A stretch of 64,000 nucleotides of DNA, from NCBI RefSeq assembly GCF_000423225.1, contig NZ_KE383991.1:444217-508216 (forward strand), read 5' to 3'. The translations under genes were made by a program, and so were the position numbers. Below the pieces are notes generated by a model that saw only the letters and a program-made list of their open reading frames with translations, was not told the DNA's origin and did no database searches. Of this stretch, positions 8,584 to 17,291 are shown one piece after another (positions within the stretch are counted from its first letter, which is position 1; every line of letters starts with the position of its first letter). Source of the DNA: Kaistia adipata DSM 17808 (lineage in GTDB: Bacteria > Pseudomonadota > Alphaproteobacteria > Rhizobiales > Kaistiaceae).

Positions 8584-9424
8584 GGTCTGGCCTCAATTGA
8601 GCCAGTAGGCGCGGATTGCGGCCAGGGGCACGCCGGAGAGGTAGTTCCTGGTCAGCTTGTCGTATCGGGTAGCGACGCGGCGGAAGTCCTTGAGTCTGCA
8701 CCACATGCGTTCGACGCGGTTTCGATCCTTGTAGGCGATGGTGTCGTAAGGGATGGGTTCCCGTCGCGAAGCGGTGGACGCGATCACTGCCTCTGTGCTC
8801 TGGGCGGCCAGGCGCCGCCTGAGGTGGTTGGCGTCATAGCCTTTGTCGGCCAACAACAGCCGGATCGGCCCTGCCGCCTGGATCAGCGCCTCCGCCATGC
8901 TGATATCGTTGATATTCCCGGCGCTGAGCAGGAGGACGCACGGCCGGCCACGGTCGTCCACCAACTCGTGAACCTTGGTGCTCCGCCCTCCACGCGAGCG
9001 GCCTATGGCGTGGGCGAAGGCCCCCCCTTTTGCGCCTGCGGCGGAGCGATGCGCCTTGACGTGGGTGGCGTCGATCGCCGCGCCGTCGAAGATGCCGCTG
9101 TGCCCGGTCAGCGCTTCGAACATCCGCAACCAGAGCCCCTGTCGGCTCCAGCGATTGAAGCGGTTGTAGACCGTCGTGTACGGGCCAAACTCCGATGGAC
9201 AGGCGCCATCGGGATCCGCTCTTCAGCATATGGACGATGCCCGAGATCACGCGCCGGTCGTCAACACGATGAGCGCCCTTGCGCCCACGCGGCAGCAAGG
9301 GCTCGATCCGACTCCACTCATCGTCACTAAGCCACTGAACCTGCTTCGTCATATTCAAGGCTCCCTTCCAGAAGCCTTGAATCAGAAATACTCCTGCGTC
9401 GCCAGACCTTATTGAGTACCGACC
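8584..9424 (-). mobile_element. IS5-family insertion sequence, IS427-like (about 841 bp)
   Basis: The element holds one broken transposase gene. Its ends are imperfect inverted repeats: the left end starts GGTCTGGCCTCAAT and the right end, read inward, GGTCGGTACTCAAT (12 of 18 positions match). The tetranucleotide CTAG flanks both ends (8580-8583 and 9425-9428), which fits the CTAG/TNA target preference and duplication of this group. The length is typical. It lies 58 bases beyond the last gene of the lsrRKG arm, so it may mark the edge of a mobile or rearranged block. Confidence 0.8.
8593..9352 (-). pseudogene. IS5-family DDE transposase, disrupted by frameshift
   Basis: The N-terminal part starts at ATG 9352 (MTKQVQWLSDDEWSRIEPLL) and loses frame at 9202/9203; the C-terminal part continues to 8593. 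If two bases are restored after the TGG-CGC codons, the text becomes W-R-D-C-P-S-E-F-G-P-Y-T-T-V-Y, the usual family sequence, so a 2-nt deletion is the simplest explanation. The catalytic residues survive: IDATHVKAH (first D), LLADKGYD (second D), and Y-x2-R-x3-E-x6-K in YKDRNRVERMWCRLK. The spot lacks the A- or T-rich slippery run used for programmed shifting in this group, so I read it as decay. The element can probably only move with help in trans. Confidence 0.8.
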
Positions 9425-9486
9425 CTAGCCGGCCCGCCGTTGGGGCCGTTCAGCTTCCTATCCGTGCGCGCTCTCCATGCGCGGGT

Positions 9487-9807
9487 CTAGCCCTCGGTCA
9501 CGGCATCGGCCAGGAAGTCCGCCATCTCGGCATGGTAGAAGACCTTGGTGCGAGGGCCGGTCTGGATCGGCTCGAGCAGGCTGACGCATTTCTGGTAGTG
9601 CGGGGTGCGGCGGTGCTCCTCGAGCGCGGCGGCGGACTTGAACACCTCGTAGATCAGGAACTTGTTGGCATCATCCGGATCGCGCAGGACGTCGAAGCGC
9701 AAATTGCCCGGCTCCTGGCGCGTGCCTTCGTAGTTGATACGGAAGGCCTCGATGAAGTCGTCGGCATGGCCCGGCTTGACCATGATGGTCACCATCTGGA
9801 TGAGCAT
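9487..9807 (-). CDS. lsrG: Phospho-AI-2 isomerase/degrading protein LsrG
   Basis: 106 residues, ABM (antibiotic biosynthesis monooxygenase) fold. It matches enteric LsrG closely by eye: EPGNLRFDVLRDPDD, TPHYQKCV and the TGPR turn are all present. LsrG isomerises phosphorylated autoinducer-2 (phospho-DPD) to the ketopentose phosphate that is then cleaved. The start is ATG 9807, five bases after AAGGAG; an in-frame GTG at 9813 overlaps that site. It is the last gene of the leftward lsrR-lsrK-lsrG arm, 57 bases after lsrK, and borders the insertion sequence. Confidence 0.9.
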   Translation of the reverse strand: MLIQMVTIMVKPGHADDFIEAFRINYEGTRQEPGNLRFDVLRDPDDANKFLIYEVFKSAAALEEHRRTPHYQKCVSLLEPIQTGPRTKVFYHAEMADFLADAVTEG

Positions 9808-9864
9808 GTTCACTCCTTTTCAATCAGGTCGCGGCCGCGCCAGCGACGCGGCCAAGTCTCGAGA

Positions 9865-11430
9865 TCAGAGGCCAGGCGCCTTCCACATCGCGGTGGTGAC
9901 GCCCTCGTCGACGAGCTGGCGCTGCAGCGCATAGGCGCGCGCCCAGCGCTCGCCGGCCTCGTCGTAGATTGCCTTGTGCGCGGTCTCCGGCTCGAAATGG
10001 CGGTCCCAGCGCACCCAGCTTTCGGCGGTCGAGACGAAGTCGCGCTGCAGCCCGGCGCCGATCGCGGCGGCCGCGGCGCAGCCGAGCGCCGTCGCCTCCT
10101 TCACCACCGGCGTCACCACGGGCAAACCCGTCGCGCTCGACAGGATCTGGGCCCAGTGCGCGGACTTGGCGGCGCCGGCGGCGAAGACGATCCGCTTCGG
10201 CGTCACGCCGGAGAGCGCGAAGATCGCGGCCAGATTGCGCGCCGCGACGATCGCCGCGTTTTCCTGCAGCGCGCGGAAGATCGCGGCCTTGCCGGATTTT
10301 TCCGGGTCGATCGAGAGGTTCAGGAGCGAGGGCGCGGCGTGGTACCACTTGCCGTAGCGCATCACGTCGGAGAACACCGGAATGATGCCATAGGCGCCCG
10401 GCGGGATATGCGCCGACTGCGCCTCGAGCCGCGCATAGGCATCGCCCCCGTCGGCATCGGCCGCCGCCACCTCCGCCGCGCCAAAACTGTCGCGGAACCA
10501 GCGCATGACGACGCCGACGAAGAAGCTGATCGCCTCGGCCTGGTTGAGGCCGGCGACGACATGCGGATTGATGCGGAGATTCATGGAAGGATCGGTCAGC
10601 GTCTGCTCGACATTGACGATCTGCTGCCAGAACGTGCCGCCGAGCACGGCGCAATCGCCCTTGTTGACGACGCCGAGGCCAGCCGTGCCGATCTGGCAGT
10701 CGCCGCCGCCGGCGACGACGCGGGTGCCGGCCCGGAGCCCGGTCGCCTCGGCCGCCGCCGCGGTCACATGGCCGATCACCGCGCCGGGCTCGACCGTCTC
10801 GGGGAAGATGTCGTCGCGCATGCCGGCCCAGCGCATCGCCTCCGGCATCCATTGCCGCTCGCGAAGATCGAACAGGCCCGTCGTGCCGGCATTGGAGGGC
10901 TCGCTGGCGAGAACGCCCGAGAGCCGCGCAAGCACCCAGTCCGACAGCATGCTGATCCGGTGCATCCGGTCGTAGACTTCCGGCAGATTGCGCTTCAGCC
11001 AGAGCAGGCGCGGCAGCGCGCCGAGCGCGAAGGTCTGGCCGGTGTGCCCGTAGAGCCGCGCCTCGAGCTCCGGGAATTGCTGCTTCAGCTCGCGCACTTC
11101 GCTGTTCGAGCGGCTGTCGACATTGGCGCAGGCCCAGATCTCGCGGCCCTCGGCGTCATAGACGACCAGCGCCTCGCGCATGCTGGTGGCGCTGACGGCG
11201 GCGATGTCGGCAGCCGAAATGCCGGCGCTGGCGATCGCCTGGCGGATGGCGCGGGCGAGATGGGCCCAGTTGCCCTCGATGTCGAAATCCATCGAGCCTT
11301 CGAAGCGCGGATCGGGCTTGTGCCACCATTCATGCTGCGCGGCCGCGACCTGGTTGCCCGCCGCGTCGAAGACGACCGCACGGCCGCTCCCGGTTCCGGC
11401 ATCGACCGCCAGAAGATACGTCCCCGCCAT
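9865..11430 (-). CDS. lsrK: Autoinducer-2 kinase LsrK (FGGY family)
   Basis: 521 residues, close to enteric LsrK in length. The ATP site reads LAVDAGTGSGRAVVFD at the N-terminus. Segments such as SMREALVVYD, IWACANVDSRS, PSNAGTTGLFDL, LGGTFWQQIVN, MNLRINPHVV, WYHAAPSLLNLSIDP and the C-terminal WKAPGL resemble LsrK far more than xylulose or glycerol kinases. It phosphorylates imported AI-2 (DPD) in the cytoplasm, trapping it and creating the inducer of LsrR. ATG 11430 has GGGAGAGGG upstream and follows lsrR by 10 bases, so the two are one transcript. Confidence 0.93.
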   Translation of the reverse strand: MAGTYLLAVDAGTGSGRAVVFDAAGNQVAAAQHEWWHKPDPRFEGSMDFDIEGNWAHLARAIRQAIASAGISAADIAAVSATSMREALVVYDAEGREIWACANVDSRSNSEVRELKQQFPELEARLYGHTGQTFALGALPRLLWLKRNLPEVYDRMHRISMLSDWVLARLSGVLASEPSNAGTTGLFDLRERQWMPEAMRWAGMRDDIFPETVEPGAVIGHVTAAAAEATGLRAGTRVVAGGGDCQIGTAGLGVVNKGDCAVLGGTFWQQIVNVEQTLTDPSMNLRINPHVVAGLNQAEAISFFVGVVMRWFRDSFGAAEVAAADADGGDAYARLEAQSAHIPPGAYGIIPVFSDVMRYGKWYHAAPSLLNLSIDPEKSGKAAIFRALQENAAIVAARNLAAIFALSGVTPKRIVFAAGAAKSAHWAQILSSATGLPVVTPVVKEATALGCAAAAAIGAGLQRDFVSTAESWVRWDRHFEPETAHKAIYDEAGERWARAYALQRQLVDEGVTTAMWKAPGL

Positions 11431-11440
11431 AACCCTCTCC

Positions 11441-12388
11441 CTAGTCCTTGAGGTCCATCAGACCCAGCGCCGTCGTTTCATCGGTGATCAGGATGCCGAC
11501 GAACTTCCCCTTGAGCGCGGCGTGGATGGCCGGCACCTTTTCCAGGCCGCCGGCCGTCGCGACGACCTTCTCGGCGCGCGACAGCGCCGCGAGCTTCACG
11601 CCGATGACGCGGTCGTGCAGCTGCAGGTCGAGCACTTCGCCCCTGTCGCTGAAGAACTGGCAGAGGATGTCGCCGACAGCGCCCTTGCGGCGCAGCGGCT
11701 CGATCTCGTCCGGCGTCACATAGCCGGAACGCACCACAGTCGACGTTCCGGAAAGCTCGCCGATGCCGACCAGCTGGTAGGAAGCGTTCAGCGCCATGTC
11801 GAGCAGGTTGGCGACGGCGGGCTCGGAGGAGAGGTTCCTGGCGACGTCCGGGTCGCGCACGACCAGCGGGGCCGGCACGAGATGGACGCTGCTGCCCCAG
11901 TTCGCGGTGCGCATGCCGTCGACATAGGTGCCGACGCCGCCGGTCAGGCTGACCAGGCCGATATTGCGCTCATTGGCGAGATGGCCGAGGCGCTGGATGG
12001 CGTTGCTGACGGTGGCGCCCCAGCCGACGGCGAGAAGGTCGTCCGGTTGCAGCCGCTGCATCAGGAACTGCGCCGCCGCCTGGCCGAGCCGGTCGCTGGC
12101 GCTCTGCTCCGGCAGTTCCGGCACGACATAGGCCTCGAGCAGGCCGTAGCGGCTCTTGATCTCGCGCTCGAGCGACAGGCAGCCCTGGTAGCGCGAGTTG
12201 ATGCGGACCTGGATGATGCCGGACCGGCGGCCGCTCTCGAGCAGGCGCGACACCTTGATGCGCGACATGCTCAGCTTTTCGCCGATCTCGTTCTGCGTCA
12301 GGCCGTCGTTGTAATAGTACCAGGCGATGCGCGTGAGGATCTCCTCGTCGGCATCGCCATAGCTCCACTCGTTGCTGTCCAAGGCCAT
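11441..12388 (-). CDS. lsrR: LsrR, SorC-family repressor of the lsr operon
   Basis: 315 residues from ATG 12388; the frame is open further upstream, but that part crosses the promoter region. The N-terminal HTH reads IAWYYYNDGLTQNEIGEKLS and MSRIKVSRLLESGRRSGII. The C-terminal sugar-phosphate-binding domain has SLTGGVGTYVDG, VRSGYVTPDEIE and RKGAVGDI, as in LsrR. Family knowledge: LsrR represses lsr transcription and is released by phospho-AI-2. It is divergent from lsrA, with a 242-bp shared control region, the same arrangement as in enteric bacteria. Confidence 0.92.
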   Translation of the reverse strand: MALDSNEWSYGDADEEILTRIAWYYYNDGLTQNEIGEKLSMSRIKVSRLLESGRRSGIIQVRINSRYQGCLSLEREIKSRYGLLEAYVVPELPEQSASDRLGQAAAQFLMQRLQPDDLLAVGWGATVSNAIQRLGHLANERNIGLVSLTGGVGTYVDGMRTANWGSSVHLVPAPLVVRDPDVARNLSSEPAVANLLDMALNASYQLVGIGELSGTSTVVRSGYVTPDEIEPLRRKGAVGDILCQFFSDRGEVLDLQLHDRVIGVKLAALSRAEKVVATAGGLEKVPAIHAALKGKFVGILITDETTALGLMDLKD

Positions 12389-12410
12389 TCGGCGAGCTTC
12401 CTTCTCTCGC

Positions 12411-12600
12411 GAGACGTGATCATATCGATATCGCAAAAACATTTGATCCGTCAACAGCGCAAGCTCGACATGTGTCACGCTACCCGGCACAACCGAAAAA
12501 GCTCCGAAAATCCCCACACTGAAGCGCAAAATGCCTGAACCGTCGCAACACCCCCGATTCCGAGCATATTGACGCCGTCCGAATCTTGTGATCACTTGAA
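12411..12600. promoter_or_regulatory. lsrR-lsrA divergent control region with candidate operators
   Basis: On the minus strand TTGACG (12454-12449) is followed after 17 bases by ATATCG, inside the perfect palindrome ATATCGATAT (12422-12431); this could be the lsrR promoter. On the plus strand TTGACG (12569-12574) lies ahead of lsrA, and the perfect palindrome GTGATCAC (12588-12595) falls where its -10 would be. The heptamer GTGATCA occurs on both sides (12416-12422 and 12588-12594), so it may be a shared LsrR or CRP-like half-site. The -10 matches are weak and this is a hypothesis. Confidence 0.35.
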
Positions 12601-12630
12601 AACAACAAGAGACATCTGAACAGGTGCGGA

Positions 12631-14127
12631 ATGACTGCGGAGATCGTGGCCGGGAGGGCCGCACAGCTCACCGGAATATGGAAATCCTACGGTTCCGTGC
12701 CGGTCCTGAAGGGGGTCTCGCTCGCCCTGCAAAAGGGCGAGGTGCATGCGCTCCTCGGCGGCAATGGCGCCGGCAAGTCGACGCTGATGAAGATCATGTC
12801 CGGTCTCGTGCCGGCCAATGCAGGCTCGATCGAGATCAACGGCGAGCCGCTGACCCACGCCTCGCCGGCGCTGGCGCAGCAGCTCGGCCTCTATCTGGTG
12901 CCGCAGGAAGCGCACATCCTCGGCAACCAGTCGGTGCTGGAGAACATCTGCCTCGGCCTGCGCCCGTCACCGCGCACGCTGCGCAAGCGGGTCGAGCAGC
13001 TGATCGCCGAACTCTCGGTGACGCTCGACCTCGACGCGCAGGCGGCGACGCTGGAAATCGCCGAACGCCAGATCGTCGAGATCCTGCGCGGCCTGATCCG
13101 CGAGGCGCGCGTCCTGATCCTCGACGAGCCGACCTCGGCGCTGACGCCGTTCGAGGTGCACGCGCTCTTCCAGCGCGTCCGCAAGCTCCAGGCCCAGGGC
13201 GTCGGCATCTTCTTCATCTCGCACAAGCTGCGCGAGATCCGCGAGATCTGCGGCACGATCAGCGTGCTGCGCGACGGCGTCGTGGTGCTCAGCGGGCCGC
13301 TCGACACCTATAGCGACGCCAAGATCATCGATGCGATGAGCCGCGTCGCCACCGGCGCCACGCCCGTTGTCGCCGAACGATCGGCCCGCGAAGGCGGCGC
13401 CGTGCGCCTGTCGGTGCGCAAGCTGAGCGGCGAAGGGTTCCGCGACATCAGCCTGCAGGTCCGCGCCGGCGAAGTGCTGGGGCTCGCCGGCGTCGTCGGC
13501 GCCGGCCGCACGGAATTCTCGGAGACCCTGTTCGGGCTGCGCCGCCAAAGCGCCGGTTCCGTCACGCTCGACGGCGTCGAGCTTTCCAGCCGCTCACCGC
13601 GCCGCTGCATCGACGCCGGCCTCGTCTACCTGCCGGAGGACCGCCAGCAGAACGGCCTGTTCCTCGACGCGCCGCTCTACTGGAACACCTCGTCCTACCT
13701 GATCCACCGCCTGCCCTTCTTCCTGCGGCCGGGCCGCGAGCGCGGCCTCTTCAACGGCTTCCGCCAGAGGATGGGCATCAAGTGCACCGGCCCCGGCCAG
13801 TCGGCGAAGGCGCTTTCGGGCGGCAATCAGCAGAAGGTGCTGATGTCGAAGTGCTTGTCGGCCAAGCCCAAGGTGCTCGTGCTGGATGAACCGACCCGCG
13901 GCGTCGACGTGGCGGCGCGCAACGACATCTACGCCCTTATCCGCCAGCTGGCGGCCGACGGCGTCGCCGTCATCCTGATCTCGTCCGATTTCGACGAGAT
14001 CGAGCTGCTCGCCGACCGCGTCACGGTCATGGCCTTCGGCCAGCTCGGCGGCGAACTCACAGAGAACATCAGCGTCGACGCGATTGCCCGCCTGGCATTC
14101 GGCGCGGGGGAGCAGGCCCATGCTTAA
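12631..14127 (+). CDS. lsrA: AI-2 importer ATPase LsrA
   Basis: 498 residues with two nucleotide-binding domains. NBD1 has Walker A GGNGAGKST near residue 45 and LILDEPTSAL. NBD2 has the degenerate GVVGAGRTEF loop usual for sugar importers of the CUT2/Lsr type, then LSGGNQQK and LVLDEPTRGVD. It powers LsrCD-mediated uptake of AI-2. The order lsrA-lsrC-lsrD-lsrB and the close identity of LsrB decide the name. The stop overlaps the lsrC start by 8 bases. Confidence 0.92.
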   Translation: MTAEIVAGRAAQLTGIWKSYGSVPVLKGVSLALQKGEVHALLGGNGAGKSTLMKIMSGLVPANAGSIEINGEPLTHASPALAQQLGLYLVPQEAHILGNQSVLENICLGLRPSPRTLRKRVEQLIAELSVTLDLDAQAATLEIAERQIVEILRGLIREARVLILDEPTSALTPFEVHALFQRVRKLQAQGVGIFFISHKLREIREICGTISVLRDGVVVLSGPLDTYSDAKIIDAMSRVATGATPVVAERSAREGGAVRLSVRKLSGEGFRDISLQVRAGEVLGLAGVVGAGRTEFSETLFGLRRQSAGSVTLDGVELSSRSPRRCIDAGLVYLPEDRQQNGLFLDAPLYWNTSSYLIHRLPFFLRPGRERGLFNGFRQRMGIKCTGPGQSAKALSGGNQQKVLMSKCLSAKPKVLVLDEPTRGVDVAARNDIYALIRQLAADGVAVILISSDFDEIELLADRVTVMAFGQLGGELTENISVDAIARLAFGAGEQAHA

Positions 14128-15175
14128 TCTCGTCGCGCGCAACCGCGTCATCATGCTGGTGCTGGTGATGGCGGTCGCCTGCCTGGCGCTCGGCGTCGCC
14201 GCGCCCGGCTACCTCTCGGGCGCGACCGCCTCGGTGATCCTGTCGAACAGCCTCGTGCTGCTCCTGATCTCGCTCGGCACCATGCTGGTGATCCTGACCC
14301 GCAACATCGACGTTTCCAGCGGCTCCATCCTGGGCCTCAGCGCCGCGACGCTGGGCCTTTCGTTGAACGCCGGCGTCAGCCTGCCGCTGGCGATCGCGCT
14401 CTGCATCCTGACCGGCGTCGTCGCCGGCGCTATCAACGGCCTGCTCGTCGCCTATCTGCGCATCCCCTCGATCGTCGCCACGCTCGGCACGCTCGGCCTC
14501 TATCGCGGCATCATGCTGATCCAGACCGGCGGACGCTGGATCGAGGGCCTGCCACAGGATCTGAAGGCGCTGGCGGGAAGCATCGGCTTCGGCGTCTCCG
14601 TGCTGACCATCACCGTGCTGGCGCTGTTCGTGCTCGCCTGGATCTTCCTGCGCCGGACCCGGTTCGGCCGTTATTTCTACGCCGTCGGCGACAACCGCGA
14701 CGCCGCCCATCATCTCGGCGTGCCGGTCCGGCGCGTGCAGTTCACCGCCTTCGTGGCGTCCGGCGCTTGTGCTGCGATCGCCGGCCTGATCTTCGCGGCG
14801 CAGATCGGCTTCATCCCGAACCAGGCCGGCAACGGCATCGAGCTGAAGGCGATCGCCGTCAACGTGCTCGGCGGCGTCAGCCTGCTCGGCGGCAGCGGCT
14901 CGGTCGCCGGCGTCTTCACCGCCGCGATCTTCCTGACCTCGATCGACAGCGCGCTGGTGTTCCTGAAGATCCCGGCGTTCTGGAACGACTTCATCGCCGG
15001 CGCGATCCTCCTGATTGTGCTGCTACTCGACGGACGCATCCGCCTCCTGATCGATCGCCGTATCCGCGCCCGCCGCTACGCCGTCCATGACCGCGCGCCG
15101 CAAGCCGGCGAGGCGGTCGGCAGGAGCCCGGAGAAGATCGCCGAAAATGCCCTGCTGGCGGAGGCAAGCCGATGA
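14120..15175 (+). CDS. lsrC: AI-2 importer permease LsrC
   Basis: 351 residues; ATG 14120 (MLNLVARNRVIMLVL) is preceded by GGGGGAG at good spacing. It has about ten hydrophobic segments, the CUT2 motif TRNIDVSSGSILGLS and the YAVGDNRDAAHHLG loop. It is an inner-membrane channel subunit pairing with LsrD. It overlaps lsrA by 8 bases and lsrD by ATGA, so it is translationally coupled on both sides. The C-terminal ~40 residues are charged and cytoplasmic, slightly longer than enteric LsrC (about 342). Confidence 0.92.
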   Translation: MLNLVARNRVIMLVLVMAVACLALGVAAPGYLSGATASVILSNSLVLLLISLGTMLVILTRNIDVSSGSILGLSAATLGLSLNAGVSLPLAIALCILTGVVAGAINGLLVAYLRIPSIVATLGTLGLYRGIMLIQTGGRWIEGLPQDLKALAGSIGFGVSVLTITVLALFVLAWIFLRRTRFGRYFYAVGDNRDAAHHLGVPVRRVQFTAFVASGACAAIAGLIFAAQIGFIPNQAGNGIELKAIAVNVLGGVSLLGGSGSVAGVFTAAIFLTSIDSALVFLKIPAFWNDFIAGAILLIVLLLDGRIRLLIDRRIRARRYAVHDRAPQAGEAVGRSPEKIAENALLAEASR

Positions 15176-16173
15176 AAAACCTGCTCTTCCGCTGGGAAGC
15201 GGCGCTGTTCCTGATGCTCGTCGCCGAGCTCGCCGTGTTCGGCTACATCAACCCGCGCTTCCTGAACGTCGGCAACCTCGTCTACGGCACGTCGGACTTC
15301 GTCCAGATCGGCATCGTGGCGCTGCCGCTGACGCTGGTCATCATCGCCGGCGGCATCGACGTCTCCTTCGCCTCGGCGATCGGCCTTTGCGCCATCGTCT
15401 TCGGCGTCTCCAACTTCTTCGGCCTGCCGTTGCCGCTGGCGATCGGTCTCTCGCTCGTCGCCGGTGCGCTCGCCGGCCTGCTCAACGCCACCGTCATCCA
15501 CCTGTCGAAGATCCAGCCGCTCGTGGTCACGCTCGGCAGCCTCTATCTGTTCCAGGGCGCGGCGACGGTGCTGTCCGGCGTCGTCGGCGCCGGCGGCTAT
15601 GAGGGCATCGGCAACTTTCCGGCGAGCTTCACCTCCTTCGGCTATGCCGAGTTCCTCGGCCTGCCGGCGCCGCTCGCCGTCTTCCTCGGCCTCGCCGCCG
15701 TGCTCGTCGTGCTGCTGCACTTCACCCGCTTCGGCCGCGCCGTGTTCCTCGTCGGCCAGTCGGCCGAGGCAGCGCGCTATTCCGGCCTGTCGGTCGTGAC
15801 AACGCAGACGATCACCTATGTCATCACCGGCGTCTGCGCCGCGATCGCCGGCCTCGTGATGTCGGCCTATTTCGGCTCGGCCCGCGTCGATCTCGGCGCC
15901 TCGACGCTGCTGCCGGCGGTCACGGCCGCCGTGCTCGGCGGCGCCTCGATCTATGGCGGCCAGGGCTCGATCCTCGGCACGCTGCTCGCGACCTTCGTCA
16001 TCGGCTACCTGCAGCAGGGCCTGCAGGCGAGCGGGGTTCCGAGCCAGATTTCCAGCGCACTTTCGGGAGGATTGCTGGTCGCGGCGGTCGCACTGCGCCA
16101 CGGGAGCGCATTGCTGGCCGATTTCATCGCTGTCGCCCGACAGAAACGAAACGATCGGGCCATGGCATCTTGA
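15172..16173 (+). CDS. lsrD: AI-2 importer permease LsrD
   Basis: 333 residues, matching enteric LsrD in length. Hydrophobic throughout, with [16 protein letters not shown] and [16 protein letters not shown] as the CUT2 permease landmarks. It forms the heterodimeric AI-2 channel with LsrC. It starts within the lsrC stop (ATGA) and ends 14 bases before lsrB; the lsrB ribosome site begins right at its stop codon. Confidence 0.92.
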   Translation: MKNLLFRWEAALFLMLVAELAVFGYINPRFLNVGNLVYGTSDFVQIGIVALPLTLVIIAGGIDVSFASAIGLCAIVFGVSNFFGLPLPLAIGLSLVAGALAGLLNATVIHLSKIQPLVVTLGSLYLFQGAATVLSGVVGAGGYEGIGNFPASFTSFGYAEFLGLPAPLAVFLGLAAVLVVLLHFTRFGRAVFLVGQSAEAARYSGLSVVTTQTITYVITGVCAAIAGLVMSAYFGSARVDLGASTLLPAVTAAVLGGASIYGGQGSILGTLLATFVIGYLQQGLQASGVPSQISSALSGGLLVAAVALRHGSALLADFIAVARQKRNDRAMAS

Positions 16174-16187
16174 GGAGGAAAACGGAA

Positions 16188-17219
16188 ATGACGATGAAGT
16201 TCCTGAAGTCCGGCCTGATGGCGGCGACCCTGCTGGCGGGCACGATGTTCGCCTCGGGCGCGGCGCAGGCCGAATCCCAGATCGCCTTCATTCCGAAGCT
16301 GGTCGGCGTCGGCTTCTTCACCAGCGGCGGCGCCGGCGCGGTCAAGGCCGGCGAGGAAGTCGGCGCCAAGGTGACCTATGACGGCCCGACCGAGCCGAGC
16401 GTCTCGGCCCAGGTCCAGTTCATCAACAACTACGTCAACCAGGGCTACAACGCGATCGTCGTGTCGTCGGTGTCGCCCGACGGCCTCTGCCCGGCCCTGA
16501 AGCGCGCCATGGATCGCGGCGTGCTGGTCATGACCTGGGACAGCGACGTCAATCCGGACTGCCGCAGCTACTACATCAACCAGGGCACGCCGGATCAGCT
16601 CGGCGGTCTGCTGGTCGACATGGCGGCCGAGGGCGTGACCAAGGAGAAGGCCAAGGTCGCGTTCTTCTATTCGAGCCCGACCGTGACCGACCAGAATGCC
16701 TGGGCGGAAGCCGCCAAGGCGAAGATCGCCAAGGAGCATCCGGGCTGGGAGATCGTCACCACCCAGTACGGCTACAATGACGCGCAGAAGTCGCTGCAGA
16801 CGGCCGAGAGCATCCTGCAGACCTACCCCGACCTCGACATCATCATCGCGCCCGACGCCAACGCCCTGCCGGCAGCGGCCCAGGCGGCCGAGAACCTGAA
16901 GCGCGCCGATGGCGTCAACATCGTCGGCTTCTCGACGCCGAACGTCATGCGCCCCTATGTCGAGCGCGGCACGATCAAGCGCTTCGGCCTCTGGGACGTC
17001 ACCCAGCAGGGCAAGATCTCGGTCCATGTCGCCGAGCACGTGCTGAAGAACGGCAAGATGAAGGTCGGCGACAAGCTCGACATCCCGGGCATCGGCACCA
17101 TCGAAGTCTCGCCGAACAGCGTCCAGGGCTACGAGTTCGAGGCCGACGGCAACGGCATTGTCCTGCTGCCGGAGCGGACCGTGTTCACCAAGGAAAACAT
17201 CGGCAACTTCGACTTCTGA
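16188..17219 (+). CDS. lsrB: AI-2 binding protein LsrB
   Basis: 343 residues; ATG 16188 follows GAGGAGG by about 9 bases. A signal peptide ends near AQA-ES. The mature protein is very close to enteric LsrB ([69 protein letters not shown]). All six residues known to contact AI-2 in Salmonella LsrB (K35, D116, D166, Q167, P220, A222) are present at a constant offset of two: K37, D118, D168, Q169, P222, A224. It therefore very probably binds genuine (R)-THMF-type AI-2 in the periplasm. A 10-bp hairpin follows. Confidence 0.96.
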   Translation: MTMKFLKSGLMAATLLAGTMFASGAAQAESQIAFIPKLVGVGFFTSGGAGAVKAGEEVGAKVTYDGPTEPSVSAQVQFINNYVNQGYNAIVVSSVSPDGLCPALKRAMDRGVLVMTWDSDVNPDCRSYYINQGTPDQLGGLLVDMAAEGVTKEKAKVAFFYSSPTVTDQNAWAEAAKAKIAKEHPGWEIVTTQYGYNDAQKSLQTAESILQTYPDLDIIIAPDANALPAAAQAAENLKRADGVNIVGFSTPNVMRPYVERGTIKRFGLWDVTQQGKISVHVAEHVLKNGKMKVGDKLDIPGIGTIEVSPNSVQGYEFEADGNGIVLLPERTVFTKENIGNFDF

Positions 17220-17234
17220 TCGAACGACCAGCGC

Positions 17235-17257
17235 GGGCGGCTCCTCCGGAGCCGCCC
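17235..17257. terminator. Stem-loop between lsrB and the aldolase gene
   Basis: Perfect 10-bp inverted repeat GGGCGGCTCC / GGAGCCGCCC with a 3-base loop, starting 16 bases after the lsrB stop. No U-run follows, so it may stabilise the lsrB message and reduce read-through into the aldolase rather than end transcription. Confidence 0.55.
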
Positions 17258-17291
17258 GATCCATTTCTCCAGAACAGACGGATCCTGACCC

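Noticed and set aside
8834-9129. Programmed ribosomal frameshift in the transposase
   Set aside because: The break is inside a conserved W-R-D-C-P segment with two bases missing and no slippery A- or T-run, so decay is simpler.
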